DNA of 64,000 bases from SIG607 sp045605385 (GTDB lineage Bacteria > Bacillota > Clostridia > Oscillospirales > Acutalibacteraceae): positions 32,964 through 96,963 of the forward strand of contig JAZUPW010000020.1 of NCBI GenBank assembly GCA_045605385.1, in the 5' to 3' direction. A program made the position numbers and the translations under genes. The notes beneath the pieces were generated by a model. The model made no database searches. It was given only the letters and a program-made list of their open reading frames with translations, and was not told where the DNA came from. Position 1 is the stretch's first letter. Each line of letters opens with the position of its first letter. Shown here piece by piece: positions 19,553-30,700 of the stretch.

Positions 19553-22500
19553 TTAAGCCTTTTTGTTTTTGCGTTTTTTAAGCAACAATAATACAACTAC
19601 AGCCGCTGCAATAACAATTACTGCCGCGCCGCCTATTATTACGTAAAGCATAACAGGACTTCCTTGATTCTTGCCTAAGTTAGCATCAATAATAGATTCT
19701 ACGGAAACGTCCATAGGATTACGTGCAATCAGGTTACCGTCGGCGTCTCTCTTTGCAGGAACGTATTCGGTAAAGCTTACGTTCTTAGAAGTCTCAACAG
19801 TTCCGTCAACACGTGTAAACTTAACGTCATCAATAAACAATTCAACGTAACCGGGTGTCTGCAACGAAATGAACGATTCAACAGCGGTAAATGTAAAGGT
19901 TACGTCAGTCCACTCATTTTCTTTAAGGTCTTTAATGGCGGCAATGCTGAAGTAATCACCGCTGGCAGCCCACGGATAATACGGGGTTCTGCAAGAAACA
20001 AGTTTAATTGCTCCGTCGGTGTGGAAGTGTTTGCCCAACTTAACCTTCATAGTAACGGTATACTTCTGGTTAGGTGTAAGCGATTTAACAGCCGTAAGAA
20101 TCTGTACGTTTTCAAAGTGGTAGGTGTTACCCTTTCTGTGAAGCGAATATCTTCCGCTTGTAACGTTGTCCTTAGAATTGCCCTCGGCAGTACTGTCGTA
20201 ATGCTCGTAGTCAAAGTCCATAGCCGAATAATCGCCGTAAGCATTAAGAAGTGCATCGTATCCGTCATCAAAGTCCTGAATGGTTTCAATACGAATAAAG
20301 TTGGTAACAATTCTTATGTTATCTTCGGTAAATACCATCTTTTCGGGTAACAAATCACTTAAATTGTTGTTAACGTCGTAATATGAGTATCCGCCGAAGT
20401 GGTGGTTAGACATAACAGGAGCATTTGGCAACTGGTTAACAAAGGAAGTACCAAGTTTACCCATTACGTACATAGGTACTTTATCGCATCCTGCGTTATC
20501 AACGGTGTAAGCCTTGTAGCCGTCGGGAACAACGTTAATGGTAATATCATCAACGTAGTAAATACCGTTATTACCGCCGTTTACCACAACGAACAGTGCA
20601 TTATTTATCTCATCCTTAATTTTAGAACCGTCTAATACAAGTACACCGTCGTGCCATACGCCTGTTTTTTCCGAGAACGGAACAACGAAACTAGAAGATA
20701 GCGAACCTATCATATGCCAGTAACTTGTTTTGTTACCCGAAGTAAAGGCAATCGTAGCATCCTTTTCGCCCGCTTTTTCAACGTAATACTTAAAGGTAAC
20801 AAGATATTCTTTATCAGCATCTATAGTATACGCTTCGTTATCGTGACCAACAAGAGTAAAGCTGCCTCTGCCGTTGTGGGTTACTTCTAAGTCGCGGTTA
20901 AAACGAGCCGCTTTTCTGCCCGAATATGCTTTATCAAAGAGCGCAACTTCGCCGCCTTCATCCCATACAAACCAACCCGTTGGGTTAGAGAAGTTATAAG
21001 TTTCAAAATCGTAAAGAACCTTGGTTGCGCGGCTATAACCTGCATAAGCGTTATAAACGGTATTTTCTTCAAGTGTTGTAGCGGTAAACGGAACTGTGCA
21101 TTCCTTATCGGCAAACCAGCCAATAAAATCACAACCGAATTTTGTTGGGTTTTCAGGGAACTTAATTGTATCGCCTGCCTTACCCTTCTGGTAAGAACCG
21201 TCACTTGAAGAGTTGGTATGGAATATAACTGCAGTATCAACAGGTTTAATAACTACAGCATCAATGTAAACAATGTTTTCATCTTCAGGAGCGCGGTTAA
21301 TAGCGTTAAGGCTCATAAACAATCCGTTGTTTACAATAACGTCGTTGCCTTCCCATTTTCTGTAAGCATAATCGGTATCAATATCAATCATAACAGAATA
21401 ACGCTGCCAACCTTTACCTGCGGCATCCTTGCTTATGGTTTTATAGGAAGAATCATAAACAATTTGCGGATCCCAGATATAACCAATATTGCTTGTAAGG
21501 AAGGAAACGGTAAAGTCGTTACTTGCCTTTTCAACCTTAACCCAATAACTAATTTCATAAGTGCCCTTATCTAAAATCTTAAGATTTACAACGTGGTCAC
21601 CTGCAGCGCCGCGCTGATACATAAGACCCTTGGGTTCTTTCCATTCGGCATCACCGTCGTAATGCCATTTAATAGCCCAACCGTCTTCAAGGCCAACGTT
21701 ATCTTCTTCCATAAAGTACATAGCCTGACCAAAGGTAGCGGTAGAATTCTTCTTGTAGTTTGTAAATTCAAGAAGGTCACCGGTCCATTTAGCATATACG
21801 TTCACAACGCCTTCTTCTAAAACGGTAGAAGTGTAAGGCTTTGTATATTCTTTGTCAAGGTACCAACCGTCAAACAGTTCGCCTCTTACGCCAGAAATTG
21901 TGGGGTAATTAATCTTTTCGCCAACGTTACCATTCTGCCAATCGCCATCACGTTCTGAAATTCCGGTATTAAACAGAATTGCGCCTGTGGTAACAGGTTT
22001 AACAACAACGCGGTCAATATAAACAACGGTATCGTCGGTTTCTGCGCGCTTATCGCCAACAAGGCCCATATACAAACCGTTCATTACGTCTTCGCGGGTA
22101 GAAACGGTAAGCATGGTTGTATATTTAATCCAGCCCTTGCCCTCGGTTTCTGCCTTGCTTATGTTCTTATATGTTGTCTCATAAGACTGCATCTTATCCC
22201 AAACGTAACCTGGGTTAGTTGTAAAGAACTGAACGTTAATATCGTTAGAAGCCTTTTCAACGTTAAGCCAGTAGCTTACTTCATAAGTCATACCCTTTTC
22301 AACTCTGGTAAGGTAAAGAATATGGTCACCAATACCACGCTTATACATAGGCGATTTAGCCTCGTCTACCCATTTAACGTCGCCGTCATAATGCCACTTA
22401 ATAGCCCAGTTATCCTCAATACCGCCGCCCGGCTGATTAACAACCGAGAAGCTTATCGGGAATACCTGTGCCTCACCGCCTGAACGGTTAGTAAACTCAA

Positions 22501-25231
22501 TAAGCTCACCCGTCCATTTAGCATATACGTTTACAACACCTTCTTCTAAAACGGTAGAAGTATAAGGCTTTGTATATTCTTTGTCAAGGTACCAACCATC
22601 GAAGAGATCTACATATGCACCACTGAATTTCGGGAATTCAATAGCATCGCCAACGTTACCCATATAATATTCGCCATCATATTCTGCAATGCCTGTATTG
22701 AACAGAATTGCGCCTGTGGTAACAGATTTAACAACAACGCGGTCAATTAAAACAACGGTATCGTCGGTTTCAGCGCGATTATCAGCAACAAGGCCCATAT
22801 ACAAACCGTTCATTACGTCTTCACGGGTAGAAACGGTAAGCATGGTTGTATATTTAATCCAACCCTTGCCCTCGGTTTCTGCCTTGCTTATGTTATTATA
22901 TGTTGTCTCATAAGACTGTATCTTATCCCAAACGTAACCTGGGTTAGTTGTAAAGAACTGAACGTTAATATCGTTAGAAGCCTTTTCAACGTTAAGCCAG
23001 TAACTTACTTCATAAGTCATACCTTTTTCAACCGTGGTGAGGTAAAGAATATGATCACCAATACCACGCCTATACATTGGCGACTTAGCCTCGTCTACCC
23101 ATTCCACGTCGCCATCGTAATGCCACTTAATAGCCCAGTTGTCATCAATACCGCCGCCCGGCTGATTAACAACCGAGAAGCTTATCGGGAATACACTTGC
23201 GCCACCGCCTTTATGGTCAGTAAATTCTATAACTTTGCCAGACCACTTAGCATAAAGTGTAATACCGCCGCGTTCAAAATTAGCGCTTTCATACTTTTCA
23301 GTCAATGCGCTGTCAGTATACCAGCCGTCAAAAGCAAGACCTTTATTTTCAGGAATATACTCGGTAATTGCTTCACCCGGAACGCCTGTAACCAATTTCT
23401 TTTCTTCGCCGTTGTTAGCTATGTAAACAATAAGCGATTCATCAAGCTGAACAGGGGTAAATACAATATTATCAACGTAAACAGTTGTATCGCTGTTTTC
23501 GTTAAGGTCAAACATAAAGTGAATAACGTCGTTGTTTGCAGCAGCCTTCTTCATAGTGAAGATCATTTCTGCAGTATGCCACTCTCCGTCGTTAGCATCG
23601 GGAGTAATTACAGCGTATGTATTCTGAGTATTTTTAAAGTTAATATGATTGCTCCAATAACCGCTATCGTGAGCAGCTATAGGATAAATTGTAAGATTCT
23701 GGCTGTCATCCATTTTTTCAACAAAGTATTCAAAACTTACTTTGTACATAACGTTTTCGGTAAGTCTTGCGCTTCTTATCTGAACAATGTTGTCAGCGCC
23801 TTTATAGAAAGAAGCAGCATTGTAAGTGGCAGGGTCGGAATTACGGTCAGATGCATCTTTAGTCTGCGTAGAATCCCAAGGCATTGCAACAACTTTGCCT
23901 TTACCGCTGTTTGTGGGGTCATCCACCTTCTTCATAGCAGTACCAAACTGGAATGCGCTGCTATAAACGTTACCGCGGTTTTCATCATATGTGTGACCGC
24001 CGCGTGTATCAAGTGTATAGTTTTCAAAATCTTCGGTGTAAGTAGTATACTCACCCTGCCATTTTGCATAAACTTTACAATTTGAATAACCAAAGGTTGT
24101 AGCAGCGAATTTTTCAGTATAACCTTCAGTTGTATACCAACCCATAAACCAATTTTTATCGGGTTCGTTTATATTATCCACAGGGATTTCGGGGTAAACA
24201 ATTTCTTCCCCTGCAACACCTGTTGCAACGTAAGGTTCACCGCCGTTAAGCGCGTCTATAAAAGTAACCGTAACTGGTGCTTTCCAGCCTGTATAAAGGG
24301 TCTGAACGCCGTTTACAAAGGTTAAACCTTCGGCGCTTTCGGTTCTGTTTACATCTTTAAACCAACCGCTGAATTCATATTCGCCTGTAAGTTCGGGAAG
24401 TTCTACAGCAGTATCAGTATCACCAACTACAATTTCGTTTGTGCCGCTGAATTCATCATAAAGCACAACAACACCCTTGTTTGCGCCAAGACGTGTAACT
24501 TCAACGTCATCTACCATAAAGTCGGTGCCGTGGTAGCAAGAAGAATAGAAACCTAAAGAAGGCACGTAGTCGCCAAATGCAGCAGGAGTAGTAAAGGCAT
24601 AAGAAACCTCATGCCAATCGTTTCCAACCTGCACTTCTTTACTTATATTCATATTGTTAAGAGTAAAGACAGCATTGTCTTTATCTGCTTTTTCAACACT
24701 CTGAGCGCTTACAACTTCAGAAACAACAACACTCATAGAACTACAAGTGTTTCCTGTAGTACCGCCTTTAAAGCCGTAACCGAATTTAAGCACACTGGCT
24801 ACGTCCTTATTAAAGGACCCTTCTTTAACAGGCGCAGATTTCACACGAACTTTAAACTTAACAACGTATGTAGTGTTTGTTTCAAGATTATAAACACCGT
24901 CGTTGTTGTTAAGTCGGTATCCGCCGGGATCTGCCCAGTCGCCATCGTATTCGTGCTTAAAACCAATACCGTTAACGTCGCCGTCGGTACGCGGTTTTAA
25001 ACCCCAACCTACAATACCTATGCCGTCGTCACCGCGGGTAAGGTTGTTCGGGTCACCGATGCTCATAACAGGATTTTCACCTGCTTCAAAAGAGAACACC
25101 ATAACCTCGTTTTCGGTAACAGGAATGTTTGCAGCGCTTGCGCCAAAACTTAACGGCACGTATAAAGCGCCTAAAAGAAGCGAAAGCACACAAACGGTAC
25201 CTATAACCTTTGTTAAAAAGCTTTTTCTCAT
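19553..25231 (-). CDS. Giant InlB-repeat/jelly-roll surface protein, unit 3 (longest)
   Basis: At about 1,892 residues this is the longest paralogue. The start chosen is the ATG at 25231 (MRKSFLTKV), with GGAGG upstream; an in-frame ATG at 25249 overlaps that ribosome site and is less likely. The layout matches the other units: signal peptide, GYRLNN module, paired B-repeats ending near residue 390, then alternating modules. It has one extra jelly-roll/B-repeat pair, giving seven jelly rolls rather than six. Two consecutive modules (from about 660 to 1148) are nearly identical and the next is a diverged third copy. The C-terminus has FTEYVPAKRDADGNL, a helix near 1856-1880 and KKRKNKKA. Predicted membrane-anchored glycan-binding protein. 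Confidence 0.85.
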   Translation of the reverse strand: MRKSFLTKVIGTVCVLSLLLGALYVPLSFGASAANIPVTENEVMVFSFEAGENPVMSIGDPNNLTRGDDGIGIVGWGLKPRTDGDVNGIGFKHEYDGDWADPGGYRLNNNDGVYNLETNTTYVVKFKVRVKSAPVKEGSFNKDVASVLKFGYGFKGGTTGNTCSSMSVVVSEVVSAQSVEKADKDNAVFTLNNMNISKEVQVGNDWHEVSYAFTTPAAFGDYVPSLGFYSSCYHGTDFMVDDVEVTRLGANKGVVVLYDEFSGTNEIVVGDTDTAVELPELTGEYEFSGWFKDVNRTESAEGLTFVNGVQTLYTGWKAPVTVTFIDALNGGEPYVATGVAGEEIVYPEIPVDNINEPDKNWFMGWYTTEGYTEKFAATTFGYSNCKVYAKWQGEYTTYTEDFENYTLDTRGGHTYDENRGNVYSSAFQFGTAMKKVDDPTNSGKGKVVAMPWDSTQTKDASDRNSDPATYNAASFYKGADNIVQIRSARLTENVMYKVSFEYFVEKMDDSQNLTIYPIAAHDSGYWSNHINFKNTQNTYAVITPDANDGEWHTAEMIFTMKKAAANNDVIHFMFDLNENSDTTVYVDNIVFTPVQLDESLIVYIANNGEEKKLVTGVPGEAITEYIPENKGLAFDGWYTDSALTEKYESANFERGGITLYAKWSGKVIEFTDHKGGGASVFPISFSVVNQPGGGIDDNWAIKWHYDGDVEWVDEAKSPMYRRGIGDHILYLTTVEKGMTYEVSYWLNVEKASNDINVQFFTTNPGYVWDKIQSYETTYNNISKAETEGKGWIKYTTMLTVSTREDVMNGLYMGLVADNRAETDDTVVLIDRVVVKSVTTGAILFNTGIAEYDGEYYMGNVGDAIEFPKFSGAYVDLFDGWYLDKEYTKPYTSTVLEEGVVNVYAKWTGELIEFTNRSGGEAQVFPISFSVVNQPGGGIEDNWAIKWHYDGDVKWVDEAKSPMYKRGIGDHILYLTRVEKGMTYEVSYWLNVEKASNDINVQFFTTNPGYVWDKMQSYETTYKNISKAETEGKGWIKYTTMLTVSTREDVMNGLYMGLVGDKRAETDDTVVYIDRVVVKPVTTGAILFNTGISERDGDWQNGNVGEKINYPTISGVRGELFDGWYLDKEYTKPYTSTVLEEGVVNVYAKWTGDLLEFTNYKKNSTATFGQAMYFMEEDNVGLEDGWAIKWHYDGDAEWKEPKGLMYQRGAAGDHVVNLKILDKGTYEISYWVKVEKASNDFTVSFLTSNIGYIWDPQIVYDSSYKTISKDAAGKGWQRYSVMIDIDTDYAYRKWEGNDVIVNNGLFMSLNAINRAPEDENIVYIDAVVIKPVDTAVIFHTNSSSDGSYQKGKAGDTIKFPENPTKFGCDFIGWFADKECTVPFTATTLEENTVYNAYAGYSRATKVLYDFETYNFSNPTGWFVWDEGGEVALFDKAYSGRKAARFNRDLEVTHNGRGSFTLVGHDNEAYTIDADKEYLVTFKYYVEKAGEKDATIAFTSGNKTSYWHMIGSLSSSFVVPFSEKTGVWHDGVLVLDGSKIKDEINNALFVVVNGGNNGIYYVDDITINVVPDGYKAYTVDNAGCDKVPMYVMGKLGTSFVNQLPNAPVMSNHHFGGYSYYDVNNNLSDLLPEKMVFTEDNIRIVTNFIRIETIQDFDDGYDALLNAYGDYSAMDFDYEHYDSTAEGNSKDNVTSGRYSLHRKGNTYHFENVQILTAVKSLTPNQKYTVTMKVKLGKHFHTDGAIKLVSCRTPYYPWAASGDYFSIAAIKDLKENEWTDVTFTFTAVESFISLQTPGYVELFIDDVKFTRVDGTVETSKNVSFTEYVPAKRDADGNLIARNPMDVSVESIIDANLGKNQGSPVMLYVIIGGAAVIVIAAAVVVLLLLKKRKNKKA
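21783..23241 (-). repeat. Two tandem ~729-bp copies inside the unit 3 gene
   Basis: Equivalent points at 23221 and 22492 are 729 bases apart, and long stretches between them match almost base for base (FPISFSVVNQPGGG, YEVSYWLNVEKASNDINVQ). The most similar part is the jelly roll; the B-repeats differ more. A third, more diverged copy begins about 730 bases further on. Boundaries are approximate. Confidence 0.8.
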
Positions 25232-25267
25232 AACAATTCTTTCCTCCATTTTTATTTTAGCTTTTAA

Positions 25268-25296
25268 ATTGTATATTGTTTTTCGTTCAGTTTCAA
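25268..25296 (-). promoter_or_regulatory. Predicted sigma-A promoter of unit 3
   Basis: TTGAAA (25296-25291), 17-base spacer, TACAAT (25273-25268). The interval 25300-25620 upstream is AT-rich and shows no gene or clear further structure. Confidence 0.65.
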
Positions 25297-25631
25297 TGCA
25301 AAAATAAATGCTTTTGTTATACTTTTGTATCCTTTACACAAAAATTTTCGCCGAAAAATTACAATCATTATACATCCGCAACCACCGTTTAGTAAATGGC
25401 AATTTCAAAACTGCTTAACATTTTCAAAACAAAAGTTAATACTATTATAGCAATTATCAAACATTTTTTGAATGTAATAAACAACAAATTTTATGTATTT
25501 TTTTAATAATTTTGAACGATAATTACCTCATTGTACAATTATAATACACTATTGTTTTAAAAATTTCAATACAAATTTGGCTACTTTTATTCACAAAATG
25601 TTGGAAATTTGAGCCAAAAAAGCAAAAATGC

Positions 25632-25836
25632 CCATTATAATGGCATAGGTTAAGCGAAACAATTTTGTTTCGCCACAAAATCTTTGATTTTGTGACAAAT
25701 TTTTACTAAAAATTTGTCCTATCCCATTGCAATGAATATTGTGCAAAATTAAATATTAGAATTTAATTTTGCGAAAGCCACTTTTTAAGTGGCTTGTCGG
25801 AACGCTTTTAAGCGTTTCGACTAACTACAATCATTA
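25632..25836. repeat. Six-hairpin intergenic element
   Basis: Six good hairpins stand almost edge to edge: 25654-25673 (9 bp), 25674-25694 (9 bp), 25695-25717 (11 bp), 25743-25772 (12 bp), 25775-25795 (9 bp) and 25798-25819 (10 bp with one G.U). The first three are enclosed by AATGGCATAGG (25639) and CCTATCCCATT (25718), which pair at 10 of 11 positions. This gives a cloverleaf-like three-arm cluster, followed by a second three-hairpin cluster. The palindrome CCATTATAATGG marks the left edge. No reading frame explains it. It could be a miniature mobile element or a structured RNA. Confidence 0.6.
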
Positions 25837-25840
25837 TAAC

Positions 25841-25872
25841 AAAAACGCAGTTCATAATCGAACTGCGTTTTT
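25841..25872 (-). terminator. Rho-independent terminator after unit 2
   Basis: The hairpin AAAACGCAGTTCG...GAACTGCGTTTTT lies 4 bases after the GH16 stop codon. It has A and T runs on both flanks, so it could work on both strands. Confidence 0.85.
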
Positions 25873-25876
25873 AATA

Positions 25877-27757
25877 TTAATATGAACCTTTAACAGGATG
25901 TTCGGGGTACATAATAACTGTGTTGTTGGGATTTACTTTTTCAACGTACTGACCGTCACCCTTTACCATCTGGCTACCTACTCTGTCGCTCTGATAAAGT
26001 CTTACGTAATCAATAAGCATTTCTGCATATTCTGCAGTTTCACCGGGTTTAAACGCCGAACCGTAAGAAGCATTACCTGTCATATTAGAGAAAATAAGAT
26101 AGTCCATAAGGCAGTGAACCGAAACGGAATTTTCGCCCTTGAAATCATAAACAAGATATTCTCTGCCGTCAAGTGCAAAACTGTACTGCGTATCATCCCA
26201 ATAGAAGGAATAAATGTGGTAATCATCTGCAAGGTCTGTGCCGTAACGTTCAAGATCATGGAAATACTCTGCATCATTTTCATCGTTATGATATCTTGAA
26301 TCGCCGCCTATTGAGGTGTGACCTTGGAAGGTAGACTGTCCGTCGGCTGTGTAATTAGACCACCAACGGTGAATACAGGAACCGAAATACTTGGTACTGC
26401 CGTAGTTTTCCATAATATCAATTTCGGTCATACAGGAACGGCCTATATCACCGTAACGGGTTGCAAGGTTCTGTTCGCCCGTACCGTTAAGCCAAAGACC
26501 TGCGCTGTAATCCTGTCCGGGAAGTTTTGCGCGGATTTCGCAGTATCCGTATTTATAAAGCATTGAACTAAAGGTAGATACTGCCGACTTTAAAAAGTCT
26601 TTTTCGCCAATTTTACCCGATCCCAGATGAAGCGAACCGTCTGCCTGATATATCCAGTCATTAGGATTAAGCGGTTTTTCCTTATAAAGTGTTTTTCCGC
26701 TTATGTCTATCTGATACATTACTCCGCCAAGCGTTGAGGCTGTTTTTACCTGAAGCGCCGCAGAGTTGTTATCGCCCCATACGTTTTTATTAACGGTAGA
26801 AGTATTGAATTCATCGTTGAAGTTAAGTGTATAAGTACCTTTTTCTTCGGCATCATACTTTCCGTTAATAACGTAACCGTCGGTCCAGTTAAACGCGCCC
26901 TTTTCTTTGCTTTCTTTAAGCAAATCAAGAAGATGTTCAACAGCCCTGTAGGTTGAAAGTTCGTTACCGCCCTTTACAACAAGTTTACTGCCAACAACCT
27001 TAATAATGTAGTTGTCGCCTTCAACGGTAACGCTTTTGCTTTCTTCGCGCGAAGTATCGCCAATAAGAATTTCGTTTGGTTTTTCTTCATCAATATCTTC
27101 TACAAAATCCATAACGAAACCGTTGTTTTTATAAAAACTTATAATTTGTTCAACCTGATGTGTAATAATGTACTGAATAGAAACAGGTTTTACAAAAGTA
27201 TAGTAACCGAAGTCCACACCTGAAACCAAATTAGCAACAACGTCGGTTTCGGGAGTGTAAAGATATTCGAAATCGCTTGTAAGCAAGTTCCAGCTTTCGG
27301 CATCTTTGCAAAAACTTTCTGCAAAACATTCAACGGCAAAAGCAACCATATCGTCGTTTGTTGCCTGAATACATATTTTGTTGTTAATTACCTTTATAAC
27401 AAAGTCAAACGTGTTGTTATTTCTGTTATTTGTAATTACTTCAAGCGCCTGCTGCGATTCAACGCGGTTAGTGTTGCCAAGCAAAATTTCACAACTGCCA
27501 TCAACAGCCTCTACAGCGTTATCCTTTGCAACAGCCGCTTTTCCGCCCAAAGAATCTTTAATTGCCGAACGCAAAGTCTTTGCGGCATCTGAAATAGTAT
27601 TGGAAGAGTTTTCACCTCTTATAATACTGTAAATAAAACGTCCGTTTTCATCAACGTCAGCGGGAAGTGAAGCCGCTTTACCAATTGAACAGGCAGAAAG
27701 AACGGTAATAGTCATTAAAACTACCAATATAATAGAAACAATTCTTTTAATTTTCAT
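25877..27757 (-). CDS. GH16 lipoprotein, unit 2
   Basis: A 626-residue lipoprotein (LSAC, Cys23). Both alpha/beta modules are present: EILLGNTNRVES and EILIGDTSREES. The GH16 domain opens with LNFNDEFNTS, less close to the DEFEGS of its paralogues. It carries TEIDIME, with Glu445, Asp447 and Glu450, then CIHRWWSNY and the terminal strand LIDYVRLYQ. The mature enzyme would face outward, tethered by lipid. It follows its giant-protein partner by 20 bases, with GAAAGGACGG upstream, and has a terminator immediately downstream, so the two genes form a closed transcription unit. Predicted beta-glycanase of unknown substrate. Confidence 0.87.
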   Translation of the reverse strand: MKIKRIVSIILVVLMTITVLSACSIGKAASLPADVDENGRFIYSIIRGENSSNTISDAAKTLRSAIKDSLGGKAAVAKDNAVEAVDGSCEILLGNTNRVESQQALEVITNNRNNNTFDFVIKVINNKICIQATNDDMVAFAVECFAESFCKDAESWNLLTSDFEYLYTPETDVVANLVSGVDFGYYTFVKPVSIQYIITHQVEQIISFYKNNGFVMDFVEDIDEEKPNEILIGDTSREESKSVTVEGDNYIIKVVGSKLVVKGGNELSTYRAVEHLLDLLKESKEKGAFNWTDGYVINGKYDAEEKGTYTLNFNDEFNTSTVNKNVWGDNNSAALQVKTASTLGGVMYQIDISGKTLYKEKPLNPNDWIYQADGSLHLGSGKIGEKDFLKSAVSTFSSMLYKYGYCEIRAKLPGQDYSAGLWLNGTGEQNLATRYGDIGRSCMTEIDIMENYGSTKYFGSCIHRWWSNYTADGQSTFQGHTSIGGDSRYHNDENDAEYFHDLERYGTDLADDYHIYSFYWDDTQYSFALDGREYLVYDFKGENSVSVHCLMDYLIFSNMTGNASYGSAFKPGETAEYAEMLIDYVRLYQSDRVGSQMVKGDGQYVEKVNPNNTVIMYPEHPVKGSY

Positions 27758-27777
27758 TTTTATATACCGTCCTTTCC

Positions 27778-30700
27778 TTAAACTTTTGTTTTGCGCTTTT
27801 TAACAATTATCAGCACTACCGCCAAAGCGGCAATAACCAAAACTAAAGCGCCGCCGCCAATAATTAAACCAATTGGCAAAGCATTATTGTTTGTTTCACC
27901 GCTTACAACCGAGAACACTTCTGCTTCCCAAACCGAAGCCTCAAGCAAGTTACCGTTTGCATCGCGCTTAGCGGGTACGTATTCTGTGTAATCAACTGCT
28001 TTGCTAACCGAAGTAGAAGCATCTACTCGCGTAATAACAATATCGTCAATAAAGAGTTCAACGTAACCGGGTGTCTGAATGGTTAAATAAGGTTCAGAAG
28101 CAACGTAGGTGAAATTTATTTCCTGCCATTCGCCTTCTTTAAGGTCTTTAATAGCCGCAACAGCTAAATAGTCGCCTGTAGTTGCCCAAGGATAGAACAC
28201 ATTATTGTTAGAAGCAATTTTTATTGCGCCGTCCTTATGGAAACTCTTAATAAGTTTCACCTTCATGGTAACGTTGTAACGTTCGCCCGAATTTAAAGAC
28301 TTATCCTGAGTAAGTACCTGAGCATTTTCAAAATACATTGTGTTACCTTTTCGGTGAAGTGAGTATTTACCCGAAACAACGTTTTCTTTGCTGTTGCCTT
28401 CTTTTTCGGCATTATAATGTTCGTAGTCAAAGTCTATAGTAGTATAATCGCCGTAGGTATTAAGTAACGAATCAAAACCTGTTTCAAAATCCTGAACGGT
28501 ATTAATTCTTACAAAGTTAGCAACTATACGCAAAGTATCTTCGGTAAACACCATTTTTTCTCTTAAAAGCTCGTTGCTGTTATTATCGGCATCGTAATAA
28601 ACATATCCGCCGAAGTGGTGGTTATCGTACTTAGGTTCTTTTGGAAGTTTGTTTGCAAAACTTGAACCAATAGGACCCGATACAAAAGAAGGTACGTTTT
28701 TGCAACCGCCGTTGTCAACTATATATGCGGTATGACCTTTTGGAAGTCTTGTAAGAGCTACGTCATCAATGTAATAAAGACCGTCGTTACCGCCTGTCAT
28801 ACCTACAAACAAATAGTTACAGGTTGGATCTTTAAGTTTTGTGCCGTCAACAATAACTGTTCCTTCGTGCCATACGCCAACCTCTTCTGAAATCGGTATA
28901 TTAAGCGGATGACCAAGCGTTGTAGCGTTATGGTGGAAACTTGTGCTGTGTGCAGCCGTAAAGGAAAGTTTAGCAGCCTTTGTTGCAGCCTTTGCAATAT
29001 AATATTTATAGGTTAAAACGTAAACTCTGTCAGGTTCAACAGCGAAAATATCTCTGCCGTTGCCGTAACCCACAGCCGCATAAGAAGCATAGAAATACTT
29101 AGGATTAGAAGTATCACGGTCTAACACAACTGCGCTCTTTCCCGAATAACCCTTAATATCGTGCTTAACACCGCCGCCGTTACCGTAAACAAACCAGCCC
29201 GGATTGTTTGCTAAGTTGTAATCCTCAAAATCGTAAAGCACGTAATCGGCTAATTCATATTTAGCGTAAACAATAAGTTCTTCGTCACCCTCAAAATGAG
29301 TAGCCGTAAAGGGTACTGTTAACTCTTTGTCAATGTACCAACCCACAAAATTATTTCCAAGCAAAGCGGGGTCTTCGGGGAATTCAATTTTTTCGCCTGC
29401 TATTCCGCGAACCACGTTTGCGGGTTTCTTGTTAAGTCCGTCAAAGTAAATATACGGCGCATCAATTTTTTCAACAGTTACGTTATCAAACTGTGCGTGA
29501 AGTACCATACCTTCAGTAGACGTAGATGCCGTAGTGCAAACCTGTAAGAACAAAACGTTAGAATACTGTGAAGTAAAGCTTGTAGCAATATACGTTTCAG
29601 CCTTAGTCCACTCGGTATTATTCTTTGCAACAAGTTGTTTTGATGTGTCATAGCCAGTGTATGCGCCGCCCCATATAGTAGAACCGTTACCGTTACCAAA
29701 ACTTATCTGTAATTCCTGATTGTTATCAGCGCAGGTTCTGTAGTAGTAGGTAATTTTATAAAGCTTGTTGTTTTCTACCTTACCAAGCTGTGCAATATGG
29801 TCTTTAGCCGAAGTTGCACGTTCTCTCCAATAAACCGTTTTTCCTTTGGCGTCAACTTCCTTAACGTCGTCACCAACAAGCTTAAAGTCAAGCAGGTAAT
29901 CGTCGCCGTCAACGCCAATTCCTGTTTCGTTTATAATGTTCATTCTTGAACCAAAACGGAAACGGTCGTTAGCTTCGGTTCTGTAAGCGTATTTATAATC
30001 CTCAAATGTATAAGTAATAACCTTAGATTCTTCATACTTTGCATAAACAATAAATTCATCGTTTGCGCCAAAGTGAGTAGCTGTAAAGGGTGTTGTTAAA
30101 GTTCTGTCGGTAAACCAACCAACAAAATCGTAACCAAACTTCTTCGGTTTTTCAGGAAGTTTAATTTCTTCGCCTTCGCTTCCTTTAACAATAGCGCCCG
30201 TAATATCGTTCATACCGTCAAAATAAACGTAAGGACCTTCTATTTTTTCAACCGTTATGTTATCAAACTGTGCGTGAAGCACCATACTCTTTGTTGAAGA
30301 AGATGCAGTTGTGCAAACCTGAAGATACAACACGTTGGAATGCTGCGATTCAAAATAGGTACCTATAACAGCTTCACCCTTAGTCCACTCGGTGTTATCC
30401 TTTGCAACTATATTTTTGGTATTTACGTAATGTGTATAAGCCCCGCCCCAAATGGTAGTTCCGTTACCGTTACCAAAACTAATTGACAATTCCTGATTGT
30501 TATCAGCGCAGGTTCTGTAGTAATAGGTTACCTTGTAAAGTTTGTTGTTCTCTACCTTGCCAAGCTGTGCAATATGGTCTTTAGACGAAGTTGCGCGTTC
30601 TCTCCAATAAACAGTCTTACCGTTAGCGTCAACATCCTTAACGTCATCACCTACAAGTTTAAAATCAAGAAGGTAGTCGTCGCCGTCAACACCAATACCT

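Noticed and set aside
23051..24085. A 344-codon open frame on the plus strand opposite the unit 3 giant gene
   Set aside because: It has no ribosome site, no recognisable domain and a cysteine- and isoleucine-rich composition typical of a frame antisense to a strongly coding gene.
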